A stretch of 64,000 nt of DNA from Dyella monticola (lineage in GTDB: Bacteria; Pseudomonadota; Gammaproteobacteria; Xanthomonadales; Rhodanobacteraceae). Below the pieces are notes generated by a model. It was not told the origin of the DNA and searched no databases. It saw nothing but the letters and a program-made list of their open reading frames with translations. The DNA lies in NCBI RefSeq assembly GCF_003363155.1, contig NZ_QRBE01000002.1:329795-393794 (forward strand). The letters are read 5' to 3'. This document shows, one piece after another, positions 1-9,479 of the stretch; within the stretch, counting starts at the first letter, position 1, and every line of letters begins with the position of its first letter. Made by a program: the position numbers and the translations under genes.

Positions 1-1357
1 TGGGGAAACGGCAGCGCAGCACGGTCACAAAATCATGAATGCGCCGACGCAACGCGTCAGTCAACCATGGCGCATCGGCGTGACAGGCATACGCCACCCA
101 TTGCGGTTGCGTCCACTCTTCGGGCGTTTGGGGAAACACCACCGGCGCGCCATCGAGATCGAGCAGTGGCATGCCCGGGTGCTTGCCACGATCCTTTTCG
201 TGCCGGCTGCTATCGGGCAACGGTGTATAGATGTAGACGATGATCTCGGCTCCGGGATTGATGCGCTTGAGTTCGCGAATGAATTCGAAAGTGTGCTCGG
301 TTTCCTCTTCCGAGTTCTGGGGCGGCGCCACCATGAAGGAAAGTTCGGGTATCACACCGTTGCGTCGGCACAGCTCCGCCACCTGCAAGGTCTGGTCCGG
401 CCGCGTGCCCTTGCGGATCTCCTTCAGCATCTGCCCGCTCGGCGATTCAGCGCCGATATACGCCATTTTCAGTCGACTCTTGCGCACCAGCTTCCATGAG
501 CTTTCCGACAGGTTCAACAACGCATCCGCACGGGCATAACACCACCAGGGCAGTTCCAGTTTCGCCATCACTTCGAGCAGAGGGATCATGTCCTGTTCGC
601 GATCGAAGAAGTTGTGGTCGAAGAACTGGATGGAATCGACGCCCAGTTCATACTTCAAATAACTCAGATCGCGTTCTAGCCGCGCGGCGGCGGGAAGCTG
701 GGTAGCGCCCCCGAACATGGCCGCCACGCCGCAGAAGGTGCAGCGAAAACGGCAGCCGATGGACGCCTGGTGTGCGGCGGTACGTCGTCCAAGAAATGTC
801 CTCGCCAGATAGCGGCGCGGATCGCCCAGCTTGTCATACGGCAATACCAGGCCGTCGTCGGTCAGCGAAAAGCGACGATTGGCGTTGTGGACGATGGCAT
901 CGCCATTCTTCCAGGACAGGCCGCCAATGTTCGCCAGGACGGACGGTGACTTGCCCAATGCCGCCACCAGTTCCGGCAGACTTTCCTCGGCCTGCCCGCG
1001 GATGGCGTAATCGACGTAAGGCGCGGTCAGCGCGGTTTCGGTATAAAGCGTGGGAAAGTAGCCGCCCCAGATGATCGGCGTGGCGGGAAAGCGTTCGCGC
1101 AGGGCCTTCGATACATCGATGGCCGGCGCAAGTTGCGGCCCCCCCATCACGCTGATGCCCACGGCATCGAAACCACCTTGTTGCATGACGCGCAGCGTTT
1201 CATCGACCACGTCGCGGTCGACGTTGCCATCGATGATCTCGCTGCTGCCATGCCTGTCCAGCGCGGCGGACAAGTGCAACAGAGACAGCGGAAAGCGCGC
1301 GCTGGAGCGCGAGGTGACGGTGGGGTTGATGAGCAGCGTGCGTGGCGATGAAGGCAT
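1..1357 (-). CDS. B12-binding radical SAM protein (3' end off window)
   Basis: Reading the minus strand from an ATG at 1357 gives about 452 residues with no stop before the left edge, so the C-terminus is missing. The first 150 residues look like a cobalamin-binding Rossmann domain, with a GISVMGGPQ segment followed by IIWGGYFPT. The middle carries the radical SAM cluster motif CRFRCTFC (C-x3-C-x2-C), and then a TIM-barrel-like stretch with FFDHNFF and YIGAESPSG. This is the layout of B12-dependent radical SAM enzymes, which commonly methylate unactivated carbon or phosphorus or rearrange rings. It lies 9 bp after a methyltransferase gene and ends the glycan operon visible here. I infer a tailoring role on the operon's product or on a lipid; the substrate cannot be told from sequence. 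Family call is firm, function is not. Confidence 0.85.
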   Translation of the reverse strand, partial: MPSSPRTLLINPTVTSRSSARFPLSLLHLSAALDRHGSSEIIDGNVDRDVVDETLRVMQQGGFDAVGISVMGGPQLAPAIDVSKALRERFPATPIIWGGYFPTLYTETALTAPYVDYAIRGQAEESLPELVAALGKSPSVLANIGGLSWKNGDAIVHNANRRFSLTDDGLVLPYDKLGDPRRYLARTFLGRRTAAHQASIGCRFRCTFCGVAAMFGGATQLPAAARLERDLSYLKYELGVDSIQFFDHNFFDREQDMIPLLEVMAKLELPWWCYARADALLNLSESSWKLVRKSRLKMAYIGAESPSGQMLKEIRKGTRPDQTLQVAELCRRNGVIPELSFMVAPPQNSEEETEHTFEFIRELKRINPGAEIIVYIYTPLPDSSRHEKDRGKHPGMPLLDLDGAPVVFPQTPEEWTQPQWVAYACHADAPWLTDALRRRIHDFVTVLRCRFP

Positions 1358-1366
1358 GGGTGTGGG

Positions 1367-2062
1367 TTACGCTCGGCGCAGACGAAAGACCAGGGCGACT
1401 GGCACGTCCAAGGCGGTGGGATCGAAATGGGCGTCGGCGGGAATATCGGCCGGGTCGAGCATCGGCTCCAGCACGTCCTCGATCACCCATCCCAACGCCT
1501 TACATGCGGCGTGCCAATGACTGTAGAGATGCTGTGTATGGCGCACGGCATAGCGCTGACCCTGATATCTGAAATCGCGTTGCCAGCCGAGCGCCGGACC
1601 AATGGGATGCACGTCGCTGCACAAGGCGATGCCGCCGGGCCTGATGACGCGATGCAGCTCACGCAGCGCGCCGTGCAGGTTATCCAGATGGCCGATCACC
1701 AGGCCGCAGATGGCAAGGTCCGCCCACGCATCGAGCACCGGCAACGACGTCATGCTGCCTTGCGCCAGGCCAATCCCCGCATCGAAGTGACATGCTGTCA
1801 ATTCGGCGAACGCGCGCCGCAGCATGGCCGTGGAGAGATCTACGCCGATGGTGCGCGCCGCGCCGCGACGCAACGCACGCAACAAATAGCGACCCGAGCC
1901 ACAACCCACATCAAGCACGTTCTGTCCATGCAGATCCGCCGGCATGAGGGTGAGCATCGCGCGCTCCTCCGCCTGCATCACGGGATTGTGCGCATGGGCA
2001 GGATAACTGTGCGCCCATAACGCGTAGGCCTCGGCCGGGGGAAGCTCGGTTGCGCACGACAT
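1367..2062 (-). CDS. Class I SAM-dependent methyltransferase
   Basis: A 231-residue protein with motif I LDVGCGSGRY at about residues 49-58, an acidic motif II (IGVDLS) and the post-motif GGIALCSDVHPIG. This is the Methyltransf_11/UbiE-BioC-like fold, acting on a small molecule. No membrane segment is seen. I chose the ATG at 2062, whose first base overlaps the stop of the upstream amidohydrolase (TGATG); a GTG one codon earlier at 2065 is possible. It is translationally coupled to its neighbours and probably works with the amidohydrolase and radical SAM enzyme. The substrate is unknown. Confidence 0.85.
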   Translation of the reverse strand: MSCATELPPAEAYALWAHSYPAHAHNPVMQAEERAMLTLMPADLHGQNVLDVGCGSGRYLLRALRRGAARTIGVDLSTAMLRRAFAELTACHFDAGIGLAQGSMTSLPVLDAWADLAICGLVIGHLDNLHGALRELHRVIRPGGIALCSDVHPIGPALGWQRDFRYQGQRYAVRHTQHLYSHWHAACKALGWVIEDVLEPMLDPADIPADAHFDPTALDVPVALVFRLRRA

Positions 2063-3288
2063 CACACACTCCTGCCGGCGAACGCCGGTTCATGCTTGCG
2101 ATGAGCGAGGTCGGCCTCGAATTCGAGCCCGGGCTCCATCTCCAGCAGCGCCGGGTCGGCAAGGTCGGCCGCGAGCAATTTCGGCTTTCCATCCAACACG
2201 ACTGGCACTGTCTCCACACCTGCAGCCGCAAACCATTCGGCGAAGTCGTTGTCGGCAATGCGCGGCACGCCATCACGCACCACCGCGCGGATCTGGCTGC
2301 GTTCGATGCCTATCAGGCTGCTTACGGGATCGCCGCCGTGGTCTTGGACAATCACCAGATCCGCTGGCGCGCCGGGCAGCAGGTTGCCGCGCGATGGCAT
2401 GCGCAGGATCCGTGCTGCGTCAGTGGTGACCAACGCGAGCAATTGCGACGGATCGAGTTCGTAGCGGCCGTTGATGCCGGCCAGCTCTTCCAGTAGATCG
2501 CGCGCGCCGCTGAGCCGCGAATCGGTACCCAATGCAAGCCGGCCAGCCGCGCACAATCGATGCGGGTCGAGCGTGTGGCCGAGCAGCGCATGATTGCTGC
2601 CTGGGCACCACACCACGGCGGCACCCTGTGCAATCAGCCGGTCGATGTCCCTTTCGTGCAAGCCCACGCCATGGATCAGTACGCTGTTCCCCGCCAGGCA
2701 TCCGAACTGGTCCAGTCGCGCAAGCTCGGCACGCGCGATTTTGTCGGTACCTTCCGCAAGGTGGATCAACCATGGCCAATCGGCGGGCGTAGCGGCGAAA
2801 CTTTCTTGCACGGGTGGCCCGTACCCAGGCCAGCCGAGCGCGTAACTCCAGCCGTAATCGCGCAACACCTCGACCGGGAAGTCTTCGGCCTCAAACGCTG
2901 GATGCCAGGGGTCGTGATGCGCCACGCACGTCGTGCCGGCAAGCAGGTTTTTCAGTGCGCCATGCCGAAGGCGCAGTGGCTTGGGAATCCGTAATGCAGC
3001 GGCCACGTCAGGATCGTTGAAGTGCGATTGGAACGCCTCGATCCAGGCGTAGCTGTTGGAAAAAGCTTCCTTCGCATGCAACGGCGGCACGGCATTGATG
3101 TGCAGATGATCGTGTGCGTTGATCAGCCCCGGGAAAACGACATGATTGCGCAGCTCCAGCCGATACGCCGAAGGCACCGCGTATGCATCGATCTGCCCTG
3201 CCCTGATGGGCAACGATGCACGCACGACACGTTGTGGCGTGACGATCGCCGCATGACATAACGTTGCGTGAGCTCCGGCGTGCGACAT
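2062..3288 (-). CDS. Amidohydrolase superfamily protein (chlorohydrolase/deaminase-like)
   Basis: A 408-residue metal-dependent hydrolase. Near residue 59 it has the metal motif HDHLH, then AHHDPWH, a VLIHGVGL histidine and LGTDSRLSG with the catalytic aspartate, closing with a composite beta-sandwich carrying PADLVIV. This order matches the ATZ/TRZ-type amidohydrolases that deaminate or dechlorinate rings or cut amides. The start at 3288 was chosen because it sits 2 bp after the upstream methyltransferase stop and because upstream in-frame residues do not look like protein. An enzyme of this family in a Wzx/Wzy operon is unexpected. It may process a nitrogenous decoration or a nucleotide-derived precursor, which is inference only. 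Confidence 0.85.
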   Translation of the reverse strand: MSHAGAHATLCHAAIVTPQRVVRASLPIRAGQIDAYAVPSAYRLELRNHVVFPGLINAHDHLHINAVPPLHAKEAFSNSYAWIEAFQSHFNDPDVAAALRIPKPLRLRHGALKNLLAGTTCVAHHDPWHPAFEAEDFPVEVLRDYGWSYALGWPGYGPPVQESFAATPADWPWLIHLAEGTDKIARAELARLDQFGCLAGNSVLIHGVGLHERDIDRLIAQGAAVVWCPGSNHALLGHTLDPHRLCAAGRLALGTDSRLSGARDLLEELAGINGRYELDPSQLLALVTTDAARILRMPSRGNLLPGAPADLVIVQDHGGDPVSSLIGIERSQIRAVVRDGVPRIADNDFAEWFAAAGVETVPVVLDGKPKLLAADLADPALLEMEPGLEFEADLAHRKHEPAFAGRSV

Positions 3289-3290
3289 GG

Positions 3291-4160
3291 TCAGCGCCGA
3301 TACATCACAATCAAGAAGTGATCGCCCATGTCGCGCAGCCATGGCCATGCACCGATGCGATCGTCCAACCGCCCAAGCCATTCGCAGCCTCCGCGATGCC
3401 GCCGATAGTATTCAACCAGGTACGGCGGCGGCATGAACAGGCTTAAGGCACGGTAGCCGTCCAGCGCGAAGTGCTGCGCAAATGCACGATAAAATTCGCG
3501 CGGTGAATAGTAATACGTCCAGATCGTGTGGCGATTCATGCCGACCGCTGTCGCACCACGCGCTGTACGTACAAAAGCGCGCCGAATGCGCCTTTTTACC
3601 GTGTAGTAGCCCAGTTCCCATGGGCACATCCGTCCGATCACCGAAAACACCAATTTGCCACCCGGTCGCAACAGGCGCGCGCATTGGGTGGCGACATCGC
3701 CAAGCTCCGGCGCACAATTCAGCGGCCCGAAATTGGAATAGATCCCATCGAACCCACCTTCCAGCCGATCGAGCTGATGCACGCCCACATGCATCGCCTC
3801 GACTCGTGCCTGCATACCTGCAGCTTCGGCCCGTGCATGGGTGCGTTCCACCATGCGCGGCGACCAGTCGCTGGCCACGACGCGATACCCCTGTGATGCG
3901 AATTCGACGGCATCGATGCCCGTACCGCAGCCCAGATCGAGCAACCGGGAGCCGGCCGGCAATTCGCTGCGCACCGTGTTCCAAAGCGTGAGGCGCATAC
4001 GCTGAATCAGCTCGTTGTTGCCACGTGGACCGTCATAGTCGGCGGCGACGCTGTCGAACGCGCGCTGCGTGTCGAGCAGTTGCGCTTCACTCACCGTGGT
4101 TGCATGGCTTGTCGTTTCAACGTTGTAAGAAGCGCTCACTTCGATCTCCGCCACCAGCAT
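3291..4160 (-). CDS. Class I SAM-dependent methyltransferase
   Basis: A 289-residue protein with motif I LLDLGCGTGIDAVEF near residues 73-87, motif II VVASDWS and motif IV YSNFGPLN, followed by RPGGKLVFSV. The C-terminal 110 residues, rich in aromatics (TIWTYYYSPREFY), probably form the substrate cap. The start at ATG 4160 follows the chain-length gene by 50 bp; upstream in-frame sequence overlaps that gene and is not used. It is unrelated in detail to the second methyltransferase at 1367-2062. Role in O- or N-methylation of the glycan or a lipid is inferred from the operon. Confidence 0.85.
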   Translation of the reverse strand: MLVAEIEVSASYNVETTSHATTVSEAQLLDTQRAFDSVAADYDGPRGNNELIQRMRLTLWNTVRSELPAGSRLLDLGCGTGIDAVEFASQGYRVVASDWSPRMVERTHARAEAAGMQARVEAMHVGVHQLDRLEGGFDGIYSNFGPLNCAPELGDVATQCARLLRPGGKLVFSVIGRMCPWELGYYTVKRRIRRAFVRTARGATAVGMNRHTIWTYYYSPREFYRAFAQHFALDGYRALSLFMPPPYLVEYYRRHRGGCEWLGRLDDRIGAWPWLRDMGDHFLIVMYRR

Positions 4161-4210
4161 GGGGCACGTCGTGAGTGCCGTGGCGGAGGCGTTTGGTTGA
4201 ACGCGGCCGC

Positions 4211-5056
4211 CTACGCGCCAACCGACTGCGCGATACGCACCTTCGCGCGCGAGGCGCCCCTGCGTCTCACCGCGTTCCTGGCCACGGCCGCAACCAGCCC
4301 CAGGAACAGTCCCAGCAGGATACCCATGCCCCACGTCAGCGCTGGATTGGGAAATACCGCGCCTTCAGGCACGTAGACCGGCCACATCAGCGATGTGCTG
4401 TAGGTGTACGCAGCGCTCAGGCGTGCAAGCAAATCGCCGCGGGTTTCCTGCAGCGTATGGATGCCCTCGTCCTTGCTGGCCAGCAGCAAACCCGCGACGC
4501 CGTCCCTGCTCTGTGCGGCGGCCTGTTGCAGGCGGTCCCGTTCGGCGATCGCATTGTGCAGAGCCGTCTGCACTTCATCCAGACGTGCGCGCGCAAGGCG
4601 CAGTTGCGCGCCTTCCAAACCGCCATGAACGGCCTGCAGCCGGGCAACTGTCGCCTCCGCCAATTCGCGCGCCTGTTGCGGCGAATGCGCCCGAATAGTC
4701 AGCTTTATCAGCGGGCCGGCATACGGCAATGGCTCCACCTTCAGGCTCGCGCGGAAAAGCCCGCCCTCGGGCGTGGCTGGCGCAACGTGGATGCTTTGCA
4801 GTACGTCATTCTGGAACGGCGCCAATTGCAGGCGCTCCAGCACGCGTTGCAGCGGTTCGACTTTTGGATCTTGCCCGGGCGGCGCGGTATCGACCTGGCC
4901 GATCTGGATCCATGCCGTCGCCTGCCACTGCGGCTTCGTCGTACGCATGAAGACAAAGGTAGCGATCACGATGATTGCCAGCACGGCTACGAACCACCGC
5001 CACTCGCGCGCAACGATCCGCCACATGTCGATCAGATAGATTTCATCTCGTTCCAT
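4211..5056 (-). CDS. Wzz/chain-length determinant family protein
   Basis: About 281 residues with the two-membrane-helix architecture of polysaccharide co-polymerases. An N-terminal helix (WFVAVLAIIVIATFVFM, about residues 20-37) and a C-terminal helix (GILLGLFLGLVAAVA) bracket a periplasmic region with long coiled-coil-like helices. There is no cytoplasmic kinase domain, so it is of the Wzz/PCP-1 kind, setting the length of the polymer made by the Wzy partner. The start at 5056 (MERDEIYLIDMWR) overlaps the polymerase stop by 14 bp; ATG at 5071 is an alternative. It is a different class from the Wzc at 49829-52030, which supports two separate polysaccharide pathways. Confidence 0.8.
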   Translation of the reverse strand: MERDEIYLIDMWRIVAREWRWFVAVLAIIVIATFVFMRTTKPQWQATAWIQIGQVDTAPPGQDPKVEPLQRVLERLQLAPFQNDVLQSIHVAPATPEGGLFRASLKVEPLPYAGPLIKLTIRAHSPQQARELAEATVARLQAVHGGLEGAQLRLARARLDEVQTALHNAIAERDRLQQAAAQSRDGVAGLLLASKDEGIHTLQETRGDLLARLSAAYTYSTSLMWPVYVPEGAVFPNPALTWGMGILLGLFLGLVAAVARNAVRRRGASRAKVRIAQSVGA

Positions 5057-6203
5057 AATTGTTCGACTCATGAAAAAGGTGGTGAAAGACGGCATGTCTG
5101 TTTGGAAGCCATGCCGCCAATACCTGCAACATCAGGCAGATGCCGATGAAACCGATGTTGGTCCAGGTATAGGCCTGGGGTGCAAAAGGTGACATCACGC
5201 ACACATAGGAAATACGCAGGAAGATCAGCAGGGAAAACAGCGAGACGTTCGGATACAGGCGTCTGACGCTCCACGCCAGCAAGGCGTAAAGCCCCACCAT
5301 CGAGGCGACCGCGCCCCACGGCCCCCACGCCATGAGAAAGGGAAAGAACTCTGTTCCCACATTGATGTTGGGTGCATCCAACGGGATATCCGTACCGGCC
5401 GTGGCGATGGAACCGGCCATCGGCACCAGCTGATTGAAGAGGAAGTTCGCGTTGACGTAATGCTTGGCGACCATCGCACCGAAGTTATAGGGACCTGCGC
5501 CGATATAGAGCAGCAACCATTTGACGCCCTGAGGCGCTGCACGGTAGGTGGCGCTGAATGGTAAGCTCACCGTATCCAGTGTTCCGGAGCGCAGGATGCC
5601 GAGTACTGAAAATGCGCTGGCCCCGAGCAGCGCTATAAACACCATCGTTTTCCACGGTAACGGCGTGGCCTCGTCTCTGCGCAATGCCACGACCACGGCG
5701 AGCGAAAACAACGATGCAAAGAGCCGGTTGCGGTCGATCACCAGGATCGGGAAGGCCACCCCCGCCAGGATCAGCGCGCGGCGCAACCACCGATTGCGCG
5801 CACACAGCAGGCCGATCGGCGGCAGGGTCCAGCACATGTCCGAGATATGCCGGATATGCTCATGCCCACCTTCCATCGAGGCGTAGGACGAAGGATTGGT
5901 AAGCAGCGGAACGGGAAACAGCATCAGGTCCAGCAGACAAAACACCACCAGCGCGGACGCGTAAGCGAGCGCAACAAATGCTTCACGGGTTCCCGCGTAG
6001 CTGCGCAAACGAAATCGCGACATGGATGGCAAACGCGTACCGATCGTCAGGTCGACCAGAAAAATGCTGACAGCGGTGAACGTCAGCAGCAGTACACCCT
6101 GCATGTAATCGCCAGGCAGATCAAACGTCAGCAACGTCAGCGCGCATGCCAGCAGAATAGGCAACGCCAGATAGGTCGATGACAGGCGCAGCAAACCGTT
6201 CAT
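5043..6203 (-). CDS. Wzy-like O-antigen/ECA polymerase
   Basis: A 386-residue integral membrane protein with about ten hydrophobic segments and a large periplasmic loop near residues 230-300 (GAGPYNFGAMVAKHYVNAN, then PNINVGTEFF). Wzy polymerases are poorly conserved. The call rests on topology, the loop, and position between a GT2 and a Wzz. The start at 6203 overlaps the GT2 stop as ATGA. It would polymerise lipid-linked repeat units at the outer face of the inner membrane. A ligase is less likely given the Wzz partner next door. Confidence 0.7.
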   Translation of the reverse strand: MNGLLRLSSTYLALPILLACALTLLTFDLPGDYMQGVLLLTFTAVSIFLVDLTIGTRLPSMSRFRLRSYAGTREAFVALAYASALVVFCLLDLMLFPVPLLTNPSSYASMEGGHEHIRHISDMCWTLPPIGLLCARNRWLRRALILAGVAFPILVIDRNRLFASLFSLAVVVALRRDEATPLPWKTMVFIALLGASAFSVLGILRSGTLDTVSLPFSATYRAAPQGVKWLLLYIGAGPYNFGAMVAKHYVNANFLFNQLVPMAGSIATAGTDIPLDAPNINVGTEFFPFLMAWGPWGAVASMVGLYALLAWSVRRLYPNVSLFSLLIFLRISYVCVMSPFAPQAYTWTNIGFIGICLMLQVLAAWLPNRHAVFHHLFHESNNYGTR

Positions 6204-7123
6204 GCCTTCTCCAACAGCGTACCGCCTTGCGGAAGGCGAAGCTTTGACGCGAACGACAACGCCAGATAGGCCAGCAGGTGAAATCCCAGCATCAATGAGC
6301 GCCTTTGCAGGAAAGCGATCTTGGCGCTGATGTAATGCGATTGCGCCTTGAGCAGGGTGCGAAAAGGTTCGTCGAACAAGTCCGCGTGACGACGCGCGAC
6401 GCGCCACGACTCCGTCAGGTTCACGATGCGCGTGGCCCGATGCCGTGTCTTGCTCAGGTTGCCGCCATGCAGCCGGTACGCGCACACCTGCATGTCGATG
6501 AAGCCAAGCGCATCGCGTGCTGCAAGACGGAGAAAGAAATCCCAATCGTCGATGCGCAACCCTTCCGTCCACCGATCGGCCGTTTCCAGTGCGCTTTTTC
6601 TGAGCAGCGCGACGGGACCGCCAATGGCCCATTGGCTGATGACCGCACGGCGTATACCTTCGTCGGAGCCGTATAGCCGCTTGTCGGCGTGATGCAGATC
6701 GCGCATGCCGCTGTCGTGAAGTTTGCGGCCGTCACGGTCGACCACGATCGAGTCGCCAATCACTGCGCGCTTGCGTGGATGGGACTCCAGATAGCGCACC
6801 TGCGCCTCCAGGCCACCTGGCAGAAGATAGTCGTCACTGGCGCCCAGGCGCAGGAACTCGCCGTGCGCCCGCGCCGCCAGTTCGTTTAAGGTGGCAGCAA
6901 TGCCGCGATTGGCGTGATGCGCGTATTCCACCCGCAACGCGTGACCATGCCGATCTATCCATTCGGCGATACGGTCGCTGGTGCGATCGGTCGAACCGTC
7001 ATCGATGATGATGATTTCCTTGGCCGGATACGGATCTTCCAGCACGCTGTCCAGGCAGCGCTGCACGAAGCGCTCATGGTTGTAGGCCGGGATCAGTACG
7101 GATACCAGCGGCATGGTCGTCAT
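6200..7123 (-). CDS. Glycosyltransferase family 2
   Basis: A 307-residue cytoplasmic glycosyltransferase with a GT-A fold. It starts VSVLIPAYNH, has the nucleotide-binding IDDGSTDRT and the metal-binding LGASDDYLLPGG, and the acceptor-site region WTEGLRIDDWDFFLRLA. The start (ATG 7123) overlaps the flippase stop as ATGA. A longer in-frame ORF upstream lies inside the flippase gene and is discarded. It is the only glycosyltransferase seen in this operon, so other sugars of the repeat must be added by enzymes encoded elsewhere. A C-terminal amphipathic stretch may give membrane contact. Confidence 0.9.
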   Translation of the reverse strand: MTTMPLVSVLIPAYNHERFVQRCLDSVLEDPYPAKEIIIIDDGSTDRTSDRIAEWIDRHGHALRVEYAHHANRGIAATLNELAARAHGEFLRLGASDDYLLPGGLEAQVRYLESHPRKRAVIGDSIVVDRDGRKLHDSGMRDLHHADKRLYGSDEGIRRAVISQWAIGGPVALLRKSALETADRWTEGLRIDDWDFFLRLAARDALGFIDMQVCAYRLHGGNLSKTRHRATRIVNLTESWRVARRHADLFDEPFRTLLKAQSHYISAKIAFLQRRSLMLGFHLLAYLALSFASKLRLPQGGTLLEKA

Positions 7124-8370
7124 GACGCCCCCAGATAACGTCGCGCTACCACCACGTTGAACGCGAGATAGACCAGGTAATTCACCACGAAGGCGTACAT
7201 GGCACCGACCAGGCCAAACGAGGCGGTGAACACGTAGACAAGCGCGAGATAGCTCAACGCAAACACGCATTCGGAAATGACGAACAGCCGCGTCATCGCC
7301 TTGGCCAGCATCAGATAGGAAAGCACGAAGGAGGCGATCTTGATTACATCGCCCAGCAGTTGCGGTCCATACAGCGCATTGGCGCCATCGAAGTCGGCGC
7401 TGAATAATGCGCGTGTAATCCATGGGCGAAAAACGTAGGCCAATGCCGCCAGCATGATCACTGCCGGAAGCAAGTGACGGTATGCGTTGCGCAACTCTCT
7501 CATCAGCGAAGATCGTTCGTAGGTGGAAGCGAGCTTTGGCAGGTAATACACGTTGATGGTGGTGGTAAGAAACAACAAATAGGCATCGGAGACCTTGCTC
7601 ACTGCCTGCCAGTAACCGACCTGCGTCCAGCCAAACTGCTGCGCGAGATGGTCGCGCACGGCGATATTGATCAGCGGTGGAAGCAAGGCGGAAGTCAGCG
7701 TCATCACCGAAAATGCCGCCAGTCGCAGGCTCATCTCGCGGTCGAAGCGCATGCGCAGCATGCCGCGCTCGAAATAGGGACTGCGGCGCCATGCCGGCAA
7801 ACCCATCACCAGCAGGAACAGCTGCCCCATCACCAAGGCAAGCAGCACGCCGTACAGATGCAGCCAGCGCGACAAGCCCACGGCCATCACCACACCCAGC
7901 GCTGAGCCCACCACCTGGATAAGGGCCAACCGTCGCACATCCATAAAACCGTTGATCACGGCCAGCACATAATTGGCCAGCGCAATGCCGAGCTGGGCCA
8001 CCGCAAGCACGCGGATCACGTTTTCGTAGCGGATATCGCCGAGCAGCCACAGGGAGAGCTGTCTGCTAAGCAACAGTGCGACACATCCCATCAGGCAGGA
8101 TGCGCAAAGCGCATACCACAAGGCCGCCGATAACAACCGGGCGAGTTTTTGCGGATCGTCACGGTACTCCGCCACATACTTCACCACCCCAGCGCTGATG
8201 CCTCCGCCGGCCAATACGGCCAGCAGCGACATCAGGCTCATGAACTGCCCCAACCTGCCCACACCCTCCGGACCGGCAAGCCACGCCACCAGCTTGATCA
8301 CCACCAGCCCGGCAAGCAGCCGTGCGCCAGTGGCCAGCGATGAATAGAAACCAGCACGCACGATGTTCAT
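7120..8370 (-). CDS. wzxE: WzxE-like lipid-linked oligosaccharide flippase
   Basis: A 416-residue polytopic protein of the MOP/polysaccharide-transporter superfamily. Several stretches match what I recall of Escherichia coli WzxE, the lipid III flippase: [50 protein letters not shown] and [19 protein letters not shown]. It would move undecaprenyl-PP-linked repeats across the inner membrane. The ATG at 8370 overlaps the aminotransferase stop (ATGA); a GTG at 8379 is possible. Together with the adjacent aminotransferase it recalls the enterobacterial common antigen wecE-wzxE order, although the upstream FdtA-like gene points to a 3-amino rather than 4-amino sugar. Confidence 0.88.
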   Translation of the reverse strand: MNIVRAGFYSSLATGARLLAGLVVIKLVAWLAGPEGVGRLGQFMSLMSLLAVLAGGGISAGVVKYVAEYRDDPQKLARLLSAALWYALCASCLMGCVALLLSRQLSLWLLGDIRYENVIRVLAVAQLGIALANYVLAVINGFMDVRRLALIQVVGSALGVVMAVGLSRWLHLYGVLLALVMGQLFLLVMGLPAWRRSPYFERGMLRMRFDREMSLRLAAFSVMTLTSALLPPLINIAVRDHLAQQFGWTQVGYWQAVSKVSDAYLLFLTTTINVYYLPKLASTYERSSLMRELRNAYRHLLPAVIMLAALAYVFRPWITRALFSADFDGANALYGPQLLGDVIKIASFVLSYLMLAKAMTRLFVISECVFALSYLALVYVFTASFGLVGAMYAFVVNYLVYLAFNVVVARRYLGAS

Positions 8371-9479
8371 GCGGGACACTCGAAGGTCTGGCAGGCATCG
8401 ACGACGCGGTCCACATCCTCTTCGCGCAATGTCGGCCCGATGGGAAGGCTCAACACCTCCTCGTGCAGCTGTTCGGTCAACTGCAAATGCAGGCCATGCA
8501 AAGCCGGATAGGCCAATTGGCGATGCGGCGGTATGGGGTAATGGATCTGGGATTGAATACCATGTGCGCGCAAATGGCGTTGCAATGCATCGCGCTGCGT
8601 GCAGCGCACCACAAACAAATGCCAGGTGTTCTGCTCTTCCCGCTCGGTGCTCGGAAGATGAATGTCTTTATGATGAATACTTTGGCGATAACGCAACGCG
8701 ACGGCGCGCCGAAGAGCGATATCCTCATCCAGATATTTGAGCTTCACCCGCAACAAGGCAGCCTGCAATTCGTCCAGCCGCGAATTGATGCCCTGATACG
8801 CGTGGTGATATTTCATCTCTGAGCCGTAATTGCGCAACGCGGAAACACGCGCCGCCAGAACGCTGTCGTTGGTCACCACGGCACCGCCGTCGCCAAGCGC
8901 ACCGAGATTCTTGGCGGGGAAGAAGCTGAATCCCGCCGCGTGCCCGAACGCGCCAGCTTTCCGCTCGCCATGCATGGCACCATGCGCCTGCGCCGCATCC
9001 TCGATCAATAGAAGGTGATGCTCCTGCGCCAGCTCGACCAACGCGGGCATATCCGCAAGCCGTCCATACAAATGTACTGCCATGATGGCGCGCGTCCGCG
9101 GACCGATGGCTGCTGCCACACGTGCGGGATCGATATTGAAGCTCGCCGGATGAGGCTCTACCGGCACCGGCACCAGCCGGTTTTCGGTGATAGCAAGAAA
9201 GCTGGCGATAAAGGTGTTGCCCGGAACGATGACTTCGTCGCCATCGTGCAACATGTCCAATTCCTTGTAAGCACGCAGAATCAACGACAGCGCATCCAAT
9301 CCATTGCCGACGCCAATGGCGTGGCGAACACCGCAATAATCGGCAAATTCCCGTTCGAAGGCGGCCACTTCCTGCCCAAGAACATACCAGCCCGAATCGA
9401 TCACGCGCGCTGCCGCCGCTTTCAACTCATCGGCGTGACGGGCGTTGACATCCTTGAGGCTGAGAAACGGCACGTCCAT
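8367..9479 (-). CDS. fdtB: DegT/DnrJ/EryC1 aminotransferase (FdtB/QdtB-like, dTDP-3-amino-sugar)
   Basis: A 370-residue PLP-dependent fold-I sugar aminotransferase. The PLP lysine is K190 in [16 protein letters not shown], and DAAQAHGA supplies the cofactor-ring aspartate. With the ketoisomerase at 12011-12448 it should convert a dTDP-3-keto-6-deoxyhexose to the 3-amino sugar using glutamate, as FdtB and QdtB do. I chose [10 protein letters not shown] at 9479, which overlaps the previous stop as TGATG; a start 12 bases upstream is also open. WecE-like 4-amination is the main alternative. Confidence 0.85.
   Translation of the reverse strand: MDVPFLSLKDVNARHADELKAAAARVIDSGWYVLGQEVAAFEREFADYCGVRHAIGVGNGLDALSLILRAYKELDMLHDGDEVIVPGNTFIASFLAITENRLVPVPVEPHPASFNIDPARVAAAIGPRTRAIMAVHLYGRLADMPALVELAQEHHLLLIEDAAQAHGAMHGERKAGAFGHAAGFSFFPAKNLGALGDGGAVVTNDSVLAARVSALRNYGSEMKYHHAYQGINSRLDELQAALLRVKLKYLDEDIALRRAVALRYRQSIHHKDIHLPSTEREEQNTWHLFVVRCTQRDALQRHLRAHGIQSQIHYPIPPHRQLAYPALHGLHLQLTEQLHEEVLSLPIGPTLREEDVDRVVDACQTFECPA

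Noticed and set aside
5043-6182. Plus-strand frames opposite the polymerase gene
   Set aside because: They are antisense shadows with glutamine/arginine-rich composition and no family features.
6204-6632. Long in-frame N-terminal extension of the polymerase frame
   Set aside because: It lies inside the GT2 gene on the same strand; the polymerase start at 6203 overlaps the GT2 stop as ATGA.
7124-8050. Extension of the GT2 frame upstream to 8050
   Set aside because: It is a shadow frame of the flippase gene and contains no recognisable domain.
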